Shown one piece after another: positions 1 to 6,607 of a stretch of DNA of 13,657 nt (its first letter is position 1; each line of letters begins with the position of its first letter). The stretch is from an uncultured Lachnobacterium sp. (GTDB lineage Bacteria > Bacillota > Clostridia > Lachnospirales > Lachnospiraceae): contig URQG01000023.1 in assembly GCA_900549895.1 (NCBI GenBank), positions 1 to 13,657 on the forward strand. Direction: 5' to 3'. Under the pieces are notes generated by a model. The model searched no databases. It saw nothing but the letters and a program-made list of their open reading frames with translations, and was not told the origin of the DNA. Both the position numbers and the translations under genes were made by a program.

Positions 1-1
1 C

Positions 2-370
2 TACAAAAGAATTGCAATCACGGACATCCGCTCGCTTCCGTCACGCAATTGGCATCTATGTAACAACAGCTTCCTTGTGCATGGCTTTTTCTGTTACCAT
101 TATCTCATTCTAAAGACAATAAACGCCCCTGACGGAGCAAAGATGTATCTCGGAGTTCCCGGAATCTATGCCTCGCAGGAGCGCATGATGGCTTTATTAT
201 TTGGTTTTAATGATTTTGAGATTGCAACGGACAATATGATGGGAAAAAGTGATACTTCCGATATAAAATATTCCTCAGCAGCTCAAAACGACTCAGACGA
301 CAAAACAAATTCCGATTCACAACCGTCCGCCGGCGACTTCGGCTATTGGTTGTGCCCGCTCGAAACTTGA
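2..370 (+). CDS. DUF6128-like protein, C-terminal part (5' end outside window)
   Basis: The frame is open from the left edge and ends at TGA 368-370, so only the last 122 residues are visible. I prefer a continuation from outside the window over an internal GTG start at 77, because the residues before that GTG (IRSLPSRNWHLCNNSFLVHG) read as conserved protein and join smoothly to the rest. The pattern W-x-L-x-NNSFLVHGF, then YLIL, then K-x-x-LGVPGIY-x-x-QE-x-x-MA-x-LFGF matches, from memory, the C-terminal domain called DUF6128 in Lachnospiraceae proteins. Its function is unknown. It is followed by a polar tail rich in Ser, Asp, Asn and Gln with a short hydrophobic end (FGYWLCPLET). The last 28 bases overlap the convergent acetyltransferase gene. 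The family name is a recollection; the reading frame itself is well supported. Confidence 0.7.
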   Translation, partial: YKRIAITDIRSLPSRNWHLCNNSFLVHGFFCYHYLILKTINAPDGAKMYLGVPGIYASQERMMALLFGFNDFEIATDNMMGKSDTSDIKYSSAAQNDSDDKTNSDSQPSAGDFGYWLCPLET

Positions 371-918
371 AGATCCGAAGGAAGAATACTGTATAGCGCA
401 TGGCTTTGCCATGTGCCATGCAGGAAAAGATAGTCGCGGCTGATCCCTTCGAAGACAAAGCCGACTCTCTCCAGAAGGCGGATGCTTGGCGCATTGTCCG
501 GCAGGACCCATGCCTGCACACGATGCAGCTGCAGTTCATAGAAAATGACTTCCAGCACTTTGGTCAATGCCTCCGTCGCATATCCCCGATGATGAACCTC
601 GCTTGAAAATTTATAACCGATCTCGCAGGAATTGGAAAAGCCTCTCACAATATGATGCAAGCTGATGGTACCGATAATACGCTTCGGATCTGTTTTCTCA
701 TAGACATAAAAGCGAAAAAGCGTGCCCTGCACCGCCATATTATATTCAAATGAGAGTATCTGTTTCTGAAAACCGACCGTATAAAATCCATCCGCACGGT
801 CCGGTTCAAAGCGTTCAAACAATTCTTTATCTCTAAGATAGAAATCAAGCACCTGATTCGCATGCATCGGCTTAATTATTTTTAAATTCAATCGTTCGGT
901 TTCGTATTCAAAAAGCAT
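343..918 (-). CDS. GNAT family N-acetyltransferase, RimJ/RimL-like
   Basis: A 191-residue protein of the Acetyltransf_3 (RimJ/RimL/SpeG-like) type, expected to move an acetyl group from acetyl-CoA to an amine in the cytoplasm. It opens with the usual T-E-R-L-x-L-x-x-I strand. Later it shows IGTISLHHI, CEIGYKFSSEVHHRGYATEAL (the GY-x-T-E-A acetyl-CoA loop) and NAPSIRLLERVGFVFEG, the N-x-x-S-x-x-x-L-E-x-x-GF segment that ends the fold. The frame extends to an ATG at 990, but I chose the ATG at 918. It has an AAGGAAG ribosome site 5 bases upstream, and the family fold starts there, whereas the ATG at 990 has no such site and adds 24 residues with no family match. The 3' end overlaps the convergent DUF6128-like gene by 28 bases. 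The substrate cannot be predicted. Confidence 0.88.
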   Translation of the reverse strand: MLFEYETERLNLKIIKPMHANQVLDFYLRDKELFERFEPDRADGFYTVGFQKQILSFEYNMAVQGTLFRFYVYEKTDPKRIIGTISLHHIVRGFSNSCEIGYKFSSEVHHRGYATEALTKVLEVIFYELQLHRVQAWVLPDNAPSIRLLERVGFVFEGISRDYLFLHGTWQSHALYSILPSDLQVSSGHNQ

Positions 919-1059
919 TCTTACTTCCTTCATGTTCTGATTTATGATATGATAAGGAAGCGCCATCTGGCGCATCGTTTCATTCGACAATATTTCTATA
1001 GCCTACAACCGAAGCTTTGCTTCGCCTAATTATATTAGTATATTCAAAGAGGAAAGTCT
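919..1059. other. Divergent intergenic region between acetyltransferase and tadA
   Basis: This 141-base region separates two divergent starts. It contains two small inverted repeats: CGCCA-TC-TGGCG (961-972) and CGAAGC-TTT-GCTTCG (1010-1024). An AT-rich stretch (TATATTAGTATATT, 1031-1044) lies just before the tadA ribosome site and could hold a -10 element, but I could not place a convincing -35 box at proper spacing. Neither hairpin has a T-run that would make it a clear terminator. Confidence 0.35.
924..930 (-). promoter_or_regulatory. Ribosome binding site that fixes the acetyltransferase start
   Basis: On the minus strand the sequence reads AAGGAAG followed by 5 bases and ATG (918-916). 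It lies inside the upstream in-frame extension of the frame. This supports initiation at 918 and not at the ATG at 990. Confidence 0.65.
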
Positions 1060-1545
1060 ATGACCGAAGATGAAAAATTTATGAAAGCCGCATTAAAGCA
1101 GGCGCAGAAAGCATATGCGATCGACGAGGTTCCGATTGGTTGTGTCATCGTACAGAACGGGCATATTATCGCCCGCGGCTACAATCGCCGGAATATTGAT
1201 AAGAATACATTAGCACATGCGGAACTTTCCGCTATCCGCAAGGCCAGCAAAAAGACCGGTGACTGGAGGCTGGAGGACTGTACCATGTACGTCACGCTTG
1301 AGCCTTGTCAGATGTGTGCCGGCGCGATCGTGCAGTCTCGTATGAAGCGCGTTGTGATCGCTTCCATGAATGCGAAGGCAGGATGTGCAGGATCGGTACT
1401 CAATCTGTTACAGATGCAACAGTTTAATCATCAGGTCGAAATCACACAGGGTGTTCTCGAAGAAGAATGTTCCCGGATGCTTTCATCTTTCTTCCGCGAA
1501 CTTCGTGAGCGCAAGAAGCAGGCGGCACAGCCTGCGGAGACATAA
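1060..1545 (+). CDS. tadA: tRNA-specific adenosine deaminase TadA
   Basis: TadA deaminates adenosine-34 to inosine in the wobble position of tRNA(Arg)(ACG), letting one tRNA read CGU, CGC and CGA codons. The 161 residues match the usual length. The zinc and catalytic motifs of the cytidine/deoxycytidylate deaminase fold are intact: HAE at residues 53-55 (His53 zinc ligand, Glu55 proton shuttle) and PCQMC at 82-86 (Cys83 and Cys86 zinc ligands). Other family signatures are VPIGCVIV near the N-terminus, GDWRLEDCTMYVTLEPC, and MNAKAGCAGS before the C-terminal helices. The start has a strong ribosome site, AAAGAGGAAAG, about 3-7 bases before ATG. The last 15 residues (RKKQAAQPAET) are a polar tail. 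This is a housekeeping gene and probably unrelated to the systems on its right. Confidence 0.96.
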   Translation: MTEDEKFMKAALKQAQKAYAIDEVPIGCVIVQNGHIIARGYNRRNIDKNTLAHAELSAIRKASKKTGDWRLEDCTMYVTLEPCQMCAGAIVQSRMKRVVIASMNAKAGCAGSVLNLLQMQQFNHQVEITQGVLEEECSRMLSSFFRELRERKKQAAQPAET

Positions 1546-1607
1546 ATTCCAACCATAAACAGCCTCATCTTCTATCCCTCATAAACGCGCACAACATTTT
1601 CTCTGCC

Positions 1608-2072
1608 TTATTTATGAAGCAGATTCCTTACCAGCTTCTTCACTTTCGCGCCGGGCACCATGATACAGCGGCGCACCGGACGCATCACAAGCCAGATGCG
1701 TGACAGAATACGATACCGGATATCTTCCGTGGAAAACAGTTTCCCCTTGCGGACAAATCCGGTCATAATACCGATCATCTGATCCTCACGAAGCGGTCCC
1801 TCCACTTTTACCTGATTATCCCCAACCATATAGTACGCATCCTTCCTGCATCTGCAGATTCGGTGCAGCACCAAAATCCCCGCATCTCTGCGATACAATA
1901 CCACCTCTCCTCTGCGCAACGGACGCGCCGGAAGCGGAGACAGGATCACCTCATCTCTTCCCGGTACAAGCAGGGGATACATGCTGTAGCCCTGTGGATA
2001 AAGTTGTACGGATTGCCCGCTTTTGATCAATGTTTCTATGTCCATAAATTCACCCGCCGTGTTTTTCCTCAT
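1608..2072 (-). CDS. S26/S24-type signal-peptidase-like serine protease
   Basis: A small (154-residue) protease of the LexA/signal peptidase fold. Visible motifs are G-Y-S-M-Y-P-L-L at 28-35 (Ser30, the nucleophile of the S-x-M-x-P box), the strand RRGEVVLYRR at 53-62, VLHRI at 68-72 (His70 where bacterial SPase I has Lys, as in SipW/Sec11-type enzymes), and VGDNQ at 83-87 equal to the GDN box. There is no N-terminal membrane anchor. The C-terminal segment after residue 118 is amphipathic and basic, with only weak membrane character (RIWLVMRP). A second start at 2045 (residue 10) is possible, since it follows GGGTGA. The 2072 start has only a weak AAGGG site, so the start is uncertain. It is divergent from the PqqD-kinase gene. 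In known relatives such small S24/S26 peptidases accompany PqqD/HprK-like genes, and I infer cleavage of the same unseen substrate. Confidence 0.82.
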   Translation of the reverse strand: MRKNTAGEFMDIETLIKSGQSVQLYPQGYSMYPLLVPGRDEVILSPLPARPLRRGEVVLYRRDAGILVLHRICRCRKDAYYMVGDNQVKVEGPLREDQMIGIMTGFVRKGKLFSTEDIRYRILSRIWLVMRPVRRCIMVPGAKVKKLVRNLLHK

Positions 2073-2074
2073 TG

Positions 2075-2099
2075 TAGCATTTTCCCTTATAAAATGCTA
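2075..2099. repeat. Perfect 9-bp inverted repeat in the divergent promoter region
   Basis: TAGCATTTT (2075-2083) and its exact reverse complement AAAATGCTA (2091-2099) are separated by 7 bases (CCCTTAT). The repeat sits between the starts of the S26-like peptidase and the PqqD-kinase gene. It touches the plus-strand -10-like box and would lie in the leader of the minus-strand transcript. The two-fold symmetry suggests the binding site of a dimeric regulator acting on both genes. A short RNA hairpin in the peptidase leader is an alternative. No regulator gene is present in the window. Confidence 0.5.
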
Positions 2100-2103
2100 T
2101 ACT
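2098..2103 (+). promoter_or_regulatory. Putative -10 box of the PqqD-kinase / ABC transporter operon
   Basis: TATACT matches the sigma-A -10 consensus in 5 of 6 positions. No good -35 box lies 16-18 bases upstream; that place is occupied by the inverted repeat, which fits an activated or repressed promoter. TATAAA at 2113-2118 is a weaker alternative. Confidence 0.35.
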
Positions 2104-2110
2104 GTAAGGG

Positions 2111-2138
2111 ATTATAAACCTACAGAGGAGTTTCCCAA
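2111..2138 (-). promoter_or_regulatory. Putative promoter of the S26-like peptidase gene
   Basis: On the minus strand TTGGGA (2138-2133) and a perfect TATAAT (2116-2111) are separated by 16 bases, close to the sigma-A consensus. Transcription would start near 2104, about 30 bases before the ATG at 2072, and the leader would contain the inverted repeat. Confidence 0.5.
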
Positions 2139-2141
2139 AGC

Positions 2142-3290
2142 ATGAAAATTCGAGATGGTTACCAGAAGGTCAAACTGGCAGGAGAAACCTATATTATGCC
2201 GTTCGGACAGAACGCTGCCGACCGCACGCATTCGCTGAAGCTAAACGAGACAAGCGAATTTCTGTGGGACGCACTTGTAAAAGGCGCCGACGAGACACAG
2301 CTTATTACTCTCGCTGCCAAGGAATTCGAAGCATCGGAAGAAGATCTTCCGGTTTTGCGCGATGATATTCGCCACTTCATCTCCGGACTTGCCGCCAATA
2401 ATATCATAATCTTATCCGATTCCTCAGAACCTTACTCCAGCCTTCAGCCATCTTACTATCAGATCGGGCCGCTTACTTTTGCATATTACGGTCCGGAAGA
2501 ATTATACCATCGCTATTTTGAAAAATTCGCGTGTGATCCGGTCGATCATGCCGATCAGAAGATTTATCTGCGCATCGGTATGCCGCGATGCAAAGAAAAT
2601 GGAACGATCCTGATCCGTACCAATGAATTGCAGATCTGTGATGCCGGTTCCATATATCGCTTTCTGTTCCGGGAAGACTGGGGCATCTACGAGATGACCA
2701 TTCAAAAGGACGGCGGACTTACCATCGCTTACTGCAGACCGGATGCTTTCGAAGAGGATCATATCGAACAGATTTTCCACGCGTTGCGTTTTGGTTTTCT
2801 GCTTCTTGCGCAGAAACACCATCTATATGCGCTGCACTCCGCCTCGATCCTGTACCGTGGCAAGGCGTGGCTTTTCTCCGGTTCGTCCGGGACCGGGAAA
2901 TCCACCCACACCGGTCTGTGGCATAGTCTCTATGATGTTCCTCTGCTCAACGGCGATCTCAACGTGATCGGCATCCAAAACGGGACCCCGATGGTCTATG
3001 GTCTGCCCTGGTGCGGAACATCCGGAATCAATACCGCAGAAAACGATCCTCTGGGTGGAATTGTTTTTTTACGACAGGCGCCGGAAAACCGGGTCGTCAT
3101 ACCGACCGCGCCGGAGAAAGCCTTCCAGCTGATGCAGCGATTGATCTCACCGATCTGGGACGCTTCCATGCTGGAAGAACAGGCAGCATTCTGCGAATCC
3201 GTAACCGGAATGGTACCGATTCTGTCCTTGCACTGTACGAAAGAAAATGAAGCTGCCGAGACAATGAAACTGGCAATTGATCAACTGTAG
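2142..3290 (+). CDS. PqqD-like domain fused to HPr-kinase-like domain
   Basis: A 382-residue two-domain protein. Residues about 1-92 look like PqqD, the winged-helix RiPP recognition element that binds a leader peptide: SLKLNETSEFLWDAL at 31-45, then a helix ending in LPVLRDDIRHFISGLAANNII. Residues about 105-225 form a linker domain I do not recognise. The C-terminal part resembles HPr kinase/phosphorylase relatives: LHSASIL at 231-237, Walker A GSSGTGKST at 247-255 (Lys253), NGDLNVI at 270-276 in the place of the Mg-binding acidic motif, and GLPWCGTSG at 287-295. HPr-kinase homologs in lasso-type clusters phosphorylate a peptide serine, so I infer a kinase that holds its own peptide substrate through the PqqD part. 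The ribosome site GAGGAG is 11 bases from ATG, slightly long. An ABC exporter gene follows after 79 bases with no clear terminator between them. Confidence 0.88.
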   Translation: MKIRDGYQKVKLAGETYIMPFGQNAADRTHSLKLNETSEFLWDALVKGADETQLITLAAKEFEASEEDLPVLRDDIRHFISGLAANNIIILSDSSEPYSSLQPSYYQIGPLTFAYYGPEELYHRYFEKFACDPVDHADQKIYLRIGMPRCKENGTILIRTNELQICDAGSIYRFLFREDWGIYEMTIQKDGGLTIAYCRPDAFEEDHIEQIFHALRFGFLLLAQKHHLYALHSASILYRGKAWLFSGSSGTGKSTHTGLWHSLYDVPLLNGDLNVIGIQNGTPMVYGLPWCGTSGINTAENDPLGGIVFLRQAPENRVVIPTAPEKAFQLMQRLISPIWDASMLEEQAAFCESVTGMVPILSLHCTKENEAAETMKLAIDQL

Positions 3291-3369
3291 CATCGTCCTG
3301 CGAGCCTTTTACGCGCCGAAGTCTAAAACAGCTTGGCAATAACGATTCTGACATAAAAGGAAATAACCT

Positions 3370-5136
3370 ATGCCCAACTCACCAAAACATTACATAAAAC
3401 GAATTAAAGAAGGCGCTCTCCACGAAATATGGGACGAAACCGTATGGATCTATGAATATGCCAGACACTACTGGAAAGCAATGATCTTCTACACGCTGCT
3501 CGGCTTAACCGGCACTGCCATCTCACTGATCTCCAGTATGATTTCCCGCGATATGGTCGATATCGTTACCGGTCATCAGACGGGACTTCTTCTGAAGACT
3601 TTTAGTCTCTACATTGGTTTTTCCATCGGAAATATTGTGCTGAATCAGATCTCCTCGTATTTTTCGAACAAGATCAGCATCGGTGTAGACAATTCCATTA
3701 AAGCTGATATTTTTGAGAAAATGCTTTGTACCGATCTGGAATCCATTCAGAGTTATCACACCGGCGATCTGTTGACGCGCTGGAGTTCCGATGCTTCCAC
3801 GATCTCAAACGGCATCCTGTGCTGGATTCCGAATCTGATCATTTATCTTGCACGCTTTATCAGTACCTTTGCGCTGGTATTCTACAATGATCCGATGTTC
3901 GCGTTACTCGCTTTAATCGGTATGCCGGTCAGCCTTCTGATGTCCAACCGTATTTTAAAGCGTATGCGCAACAATAATAAACAGAGCGCAGCGATGGGTG
4001 CCAGGATGTCCGGCTTTAACCAGGAGGCTTTCTCTAATATTCAGACGATCAAAGCGTTCGACCTCATTCGTCTGTACAGTCACAGACTGCGCGAATTACA
4101 GTCCGAATATCTGTCGATGCGGCTTACTTTCCAAAAACTGTCCATGGCAACTTCCATCATTCTGTCTCTGGTCGGTCTGTTCGTATCCTACAGCTGCTAT
4201 GCATTCGGAATTTATCGTGTATGGAGCGGAGCGATCTCTTACGGAACCATGACCATGTTCCTTTCGCTTGCAAGCTCTCTTACCGGAACGCTCAATCAGC
4301 TTGTATCACTCGTTCCGACGGCGATCTCGATCACGACATCCGCCGGACGACTGATGGATATCTTAAACATGCCAAAAGAAGATTTCAGTCACACCGATGA
4401 AGTCGATGCCTTCAAACAAGCGAATGCAGACGATGGAATCAGCTTACGGATGTCCGACTTTTCCTATTCATATCATAATGGGACACAGGTATTTGAGCAT
4501 GCGGATTTTACCGCACATCCGCATGAGATCGTTGCTTTGGTCGGTCCTTCCGGCGAAGGCAAGACCACCCTGCTTCGATTGATTCTCTCCCTGCTTCACC
4601 CACAGGAAGGGACCACCTGCCTGCATGGCAATACGACCGGAGAAGAAATGACGCTCACGCCATCCACGCGGCGCCTGTTTTCCTATGTACCACAAGGCAA
4701 TACCATGTTCTCAGGAACCATTGCCGAGAATATGCGAAACGTACAGCCGGATGCGACGGATGATGATATTATCGAAGCCTTAAAAGCATCCTGCGCCTGG
4801 GAGTTTGTAAAAAAACTTCCGGACGGCATCAACAGTAAAGTCGGCGAACGCGGCACCGGATTCTCGGAAGGTCAGGCGCAGCGGCTCTCCATCGCACGCG
4901 CGCTGCTCCGGCACGCACCAATCCTTCTGCTGGATGAGGCAACCTCTGCACTTGATGTTGCAACCGAGCGCCAGGTTCTGAAAAACATTATGCGGGATGA
5001 TTACCCAAGAACCTGTATCGTGACCACGCATCGCCCTACGGTACTTGGTGTCTGTAAAGAAGTATATAAGATCAAGGATCTTCGCTGCAAACCGCTAAAC
5101 GCAGATGAAATCCGGGAATTGGAAGATGCTTTCTAA
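3370..5136 (+). CDS. ABC transporter, fused permease and ATPase (exporter type)
   Basis: A 588-residue half-transporter of the MsbA/peptide-exporter class, with a membrane domain (about residues 35-325, roughly six helices) followed by an ATPase domain. ATPase motifs are Walker A GPSGEGKTT at 392-400, Q-loop glutamine 442 (YVPQGN), signature FSEGQAQR at 498-505 (variant of LSGGQ), Walker B ILLLDEAT at 518-525 and the H-loop histidine in TTHR at 552-555. All catalytic residues are present, so it should be active as a homodimer. There is no N-terminal C39 peptidase domain, so leader removal would need a separate enzyme, for which the S26-like protease is a candidate. AAAAGGA lies 9 bases before the ATG. 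Its place directly after the PqqD-kinase gene suggests export of that kinase's substrate. The substrate is inferred, not shown. Confidence 0.93.
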   Translation: MPNSPKHYIKRIKEGALHEIWDETVWIYEYARHYWKAMIFYTLLGLTGTAISLISSMISRDMVDIVTGHQTGLLLKTFSLYIGFSIGNIVLNQISSYFSNKISIGVDNSIKADIFEKMLCTDLESIQSYHTGDLLTRWSSDASTISNGILCWIPNLIIYLARFISTFALVFYNDPMFALLALIGMPVSLLMSNRILKRMRNNNKQSAAMGARMSGFNQEAFSNIQTIKAFDLIRLYSHRLRELQSEYLSMRLTFQKLSMATSIILSLVGLFVSYSCYAFGIYRVWSGAISYGTMTMFLSLASSLTGTLNQLVSLVPTAISITTSAGRLMDILNMPKEDFSHTDEVDAFKQANADDGISLRMSDFSYSYHNGTQVFEHADFTAHPHEIVALVGPSGEGKTTLLRLILSLLHPQEGTTCLHGNTTGEEMTLTPSTRRLFSYVPQGNTMFSGTIAENMRNVQPDATDDDIIEALKASCAWEFVKKLPDGINSKVGERGTGFSEGQAQRLSIARALLRHAPILLLDEATSALDVATERQVLKNIMRDDYPRTCIVTTHRPTVLGVCKEVYKIKDLRCKPLNADEIRELEDAF

Positions 5137-5175
5137 AAAGAAAAGCTTCGGCAAAACTGCCGAAGCTTTTCTTTT
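5136..5175. terminator. Strong bidirectional terminator
   Basis: An 18-bp perfect stem (left arm 5136-5153, right arm 5158-5175) with a 4-base loop AAAC. The core is GCTTCGGCA / TGCCGAAGC, flanked by A-runs on the left and T-runs on the right, so each strand ends in a U-rich tract after the GC core. It lies between two convergent genes. The last base of the ABC transporter stop codon and most of the stop codon of the DUF4874/DUF4832 gene are in the stem, so it ends both transcripts. Confidence 0.9.
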
Positions 5176-6607
5176 ATTGCATAATCTGCGCTATCTTATA
5201 TCCATTTGCCTCACATTCCTGTTCATTTCCAAAATAGATCGGTTCCCCACTCGCCTTATCACAAAGCTGAAAATAGACATCATAATCTTCTTTTGAGATA
5301 CGATGCAACGGAATTGTTGTCCGGATTGTTGCAACCTGCTCCGTATCATTTCCGCCCGGCAAATCCGACAGGCTTTGTTCAAGCTTTATCTCATACCGCT
5401 TCCCTTCCGCCGTCCTCGGAACAAAAATCATTTTTGCCTCGCATTCTTTATAAACCGGAGCAAACCCAACGTTTTGAATATCTAGTTCCATATGCAGTGT
5501 ATCCTTCCAGAAATCCTGCTGCATCCGGCACTCCTTTAATACCAGCCGGTATCCGAGACGCGCTTTCATATAAGTAAGTCCGTCCATTCCGTCAAAACAA
5601 TCCTCTGTATGAATGGTCGAATTGCTCCATTTATCAAGGACATTGCGATCATAATCCTCATTCAGATAAGTCACATGCATCCGGTTGAAATCTGCCACTG
5701 CATTGTCCAGATCATTATACACATTGTCATCGATCACCTCACCGCCGATCGGCACCGTTTTACACAGAGTGTCCTGAAAATCCAGTTCCTCCTCACGGGT
5801 CCATTCCTTGTATGTGCCGGCCTCCGTTTTGTCCTGCGTCCCGTAGGTTCCGTAATCGCTTTCATTTCCAAGCATTCCGTCGTTAAACAACCCGAGTCGC
5901 CGGGTATACGGTGAACTTTCTTCCAGCCGGTCCGGCTCCGATGTCTGTGTAATTTTGCGCCACTGCATCGGGGTCCTCACCGAAAGATATGTGCCGGGAT
6001 CGCTGACCGATGCAAGCGTTGATGCCAGACGCTGCATGGATTCCTGGTCCGTATATTTCGTACCGTTCATCTCGCCCCAGTTTCCGATAAACAATCCCTG
6101 CAAGGTAAAAATCCGATCCGCATATTTTTGCAGAATTGGCTCAATCTGCTGCATGTGCCCTACAATAATATCGATATTTTGCGGCTCGTATTGTTCATTC
6201 TCGCCATTCCAGTCATAGAGAAAGCGAACAATATATTGTTTATTCTGTTTTGCCAACGCTGCAAACAACGCTTTCATGCTGTCCATTCCGGCTTGCGATA
6301 TTTCCCCAAAACGGTATTCCTGCAGATTCACTTCGACGAGTGCCAATGATGTATCCGGATCGTTCTCCATACGATCCTTGACATCCGTCTTCCAATCATT
6401 GATCTCGTCCTTAATTCGAAATCCATAGATATAATAGAACCCACGATTCGGATTATGCAGCTCCTGCGCAGACTCTGTAAAGTTTTGCGTCCGGACAGAA
6501 AGGTTCCAATGAAAATACCAAAACGAAAAACATCCGGTCCCCAATGCCAGCAAGAGAATAAGGGAACCGATTATGAGCCCTGTTCTTCTTTTTTTCCTAC
6601 TTGTCAT
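5174..6607 (-). CDS. Membrane-anchored DUF4874/DUF4832 protein (putative glycosidase-like)
   Basis: A 477-residue protein with a basic N-terminus (RKKRR), one membrane segment at about 10-32 and an outside domain. The motif HNPNRGFYYIYG (51-62), the segment LALVEVNLQEYRF, GLFIGNWGEMNGTKY (171-185), LSVRTPMQWR (208-217), FNDGMLGNESDYGTYG (241-256) and VTYLNEDYD (312-320) follow the DUF4874 plus DUF4832 arrangement: a TIM-barrel-like part, then a beta-rich C-terminal domain (about 350-477). Glu179 in NWGEMN is a candidate catalytic acid. The biochemical role of the family is not established; it often sits in exopolysaccharide loci and I infer cleavage or trimming of the polymer outside the cell. 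The cysteine at 26 (GTGCF) does not fit a lipobox well. Its start overlaps the stop of the preceding gene by 4 bases (ATGA), so translation is probably coupled. A paralog opens the visible operon. Confidence 0.85.
   Translation of the reverse strand: MTSRKKRRTGLIIGSLILLLALGTGCFSFWYFHWNLSVRTQNFTESAQELHNPNRGFYYIYGFRIKDEINDWKTDVKDRMENDPDTSLALVEVNLQEYRFGEISQAGMDSMKALFAALAKQNKQYIVRFLYDWNGENEQYEPQNIDIIVGHMQQIEPILQKYADRIFTLQGLFIGNWGEMNGTKYTDQESMQRLASTLASVSDPGTYLSVRTPMQWRKITQTSEPDRLEESSPYTRRLGLFNDGMLGNESDYGTYGTQDKTEAGTYKEWTREEELDFQDTLCKTVPIGGEVIDDNVYNDLDNAVADFNRMHVTYLNEDYDRNVLDKWSNSTIHTEDCFDGMDGLTYMKARLGYRLVLKECRMQQDFWKDTLHMELDIQNVGFAPVYKECEAKMIFVPRTAEGKRYEIKLEQSLSDLPGGNDTEQVATIRTTIPLHRISKEDYDVYFQLCDKASGEPIYFGNEQECEANGYKIAQIMQ

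Noticed and set aside
77..370. Independent small gene starting at GTG 77
   Set aside because: The frame is open to the left edge, and the residues before the GTG look conserved and continuous with the rest, so it is the tail of a larger protein.
919..990. N-terminal extension of the acetyltransferase to the ATG at 990
   Set aside because: No ribosome site is found before 990, while AAGGAAG stands 5 bases before the ATG at 918, where the family fold begins.
1518..1535. GCAGGC...GCCTGC hairpin at the end of tadA as terminator
   Set aside because: The stem has only 6 bp, lies inside the coding sequence and has no T-run after it. No clear terminator is seen in 1546-1607 either.
3291..3369. Possible precursor peptide gene between the fusion kinase and the ABC transporter
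   Set aside because: I looked for a short plus-strand frame with a ribosome site that could encode a RiPP precursor. None is present in these 79 bases, which carry only the transporter's ribosome site (AAAAGGA).
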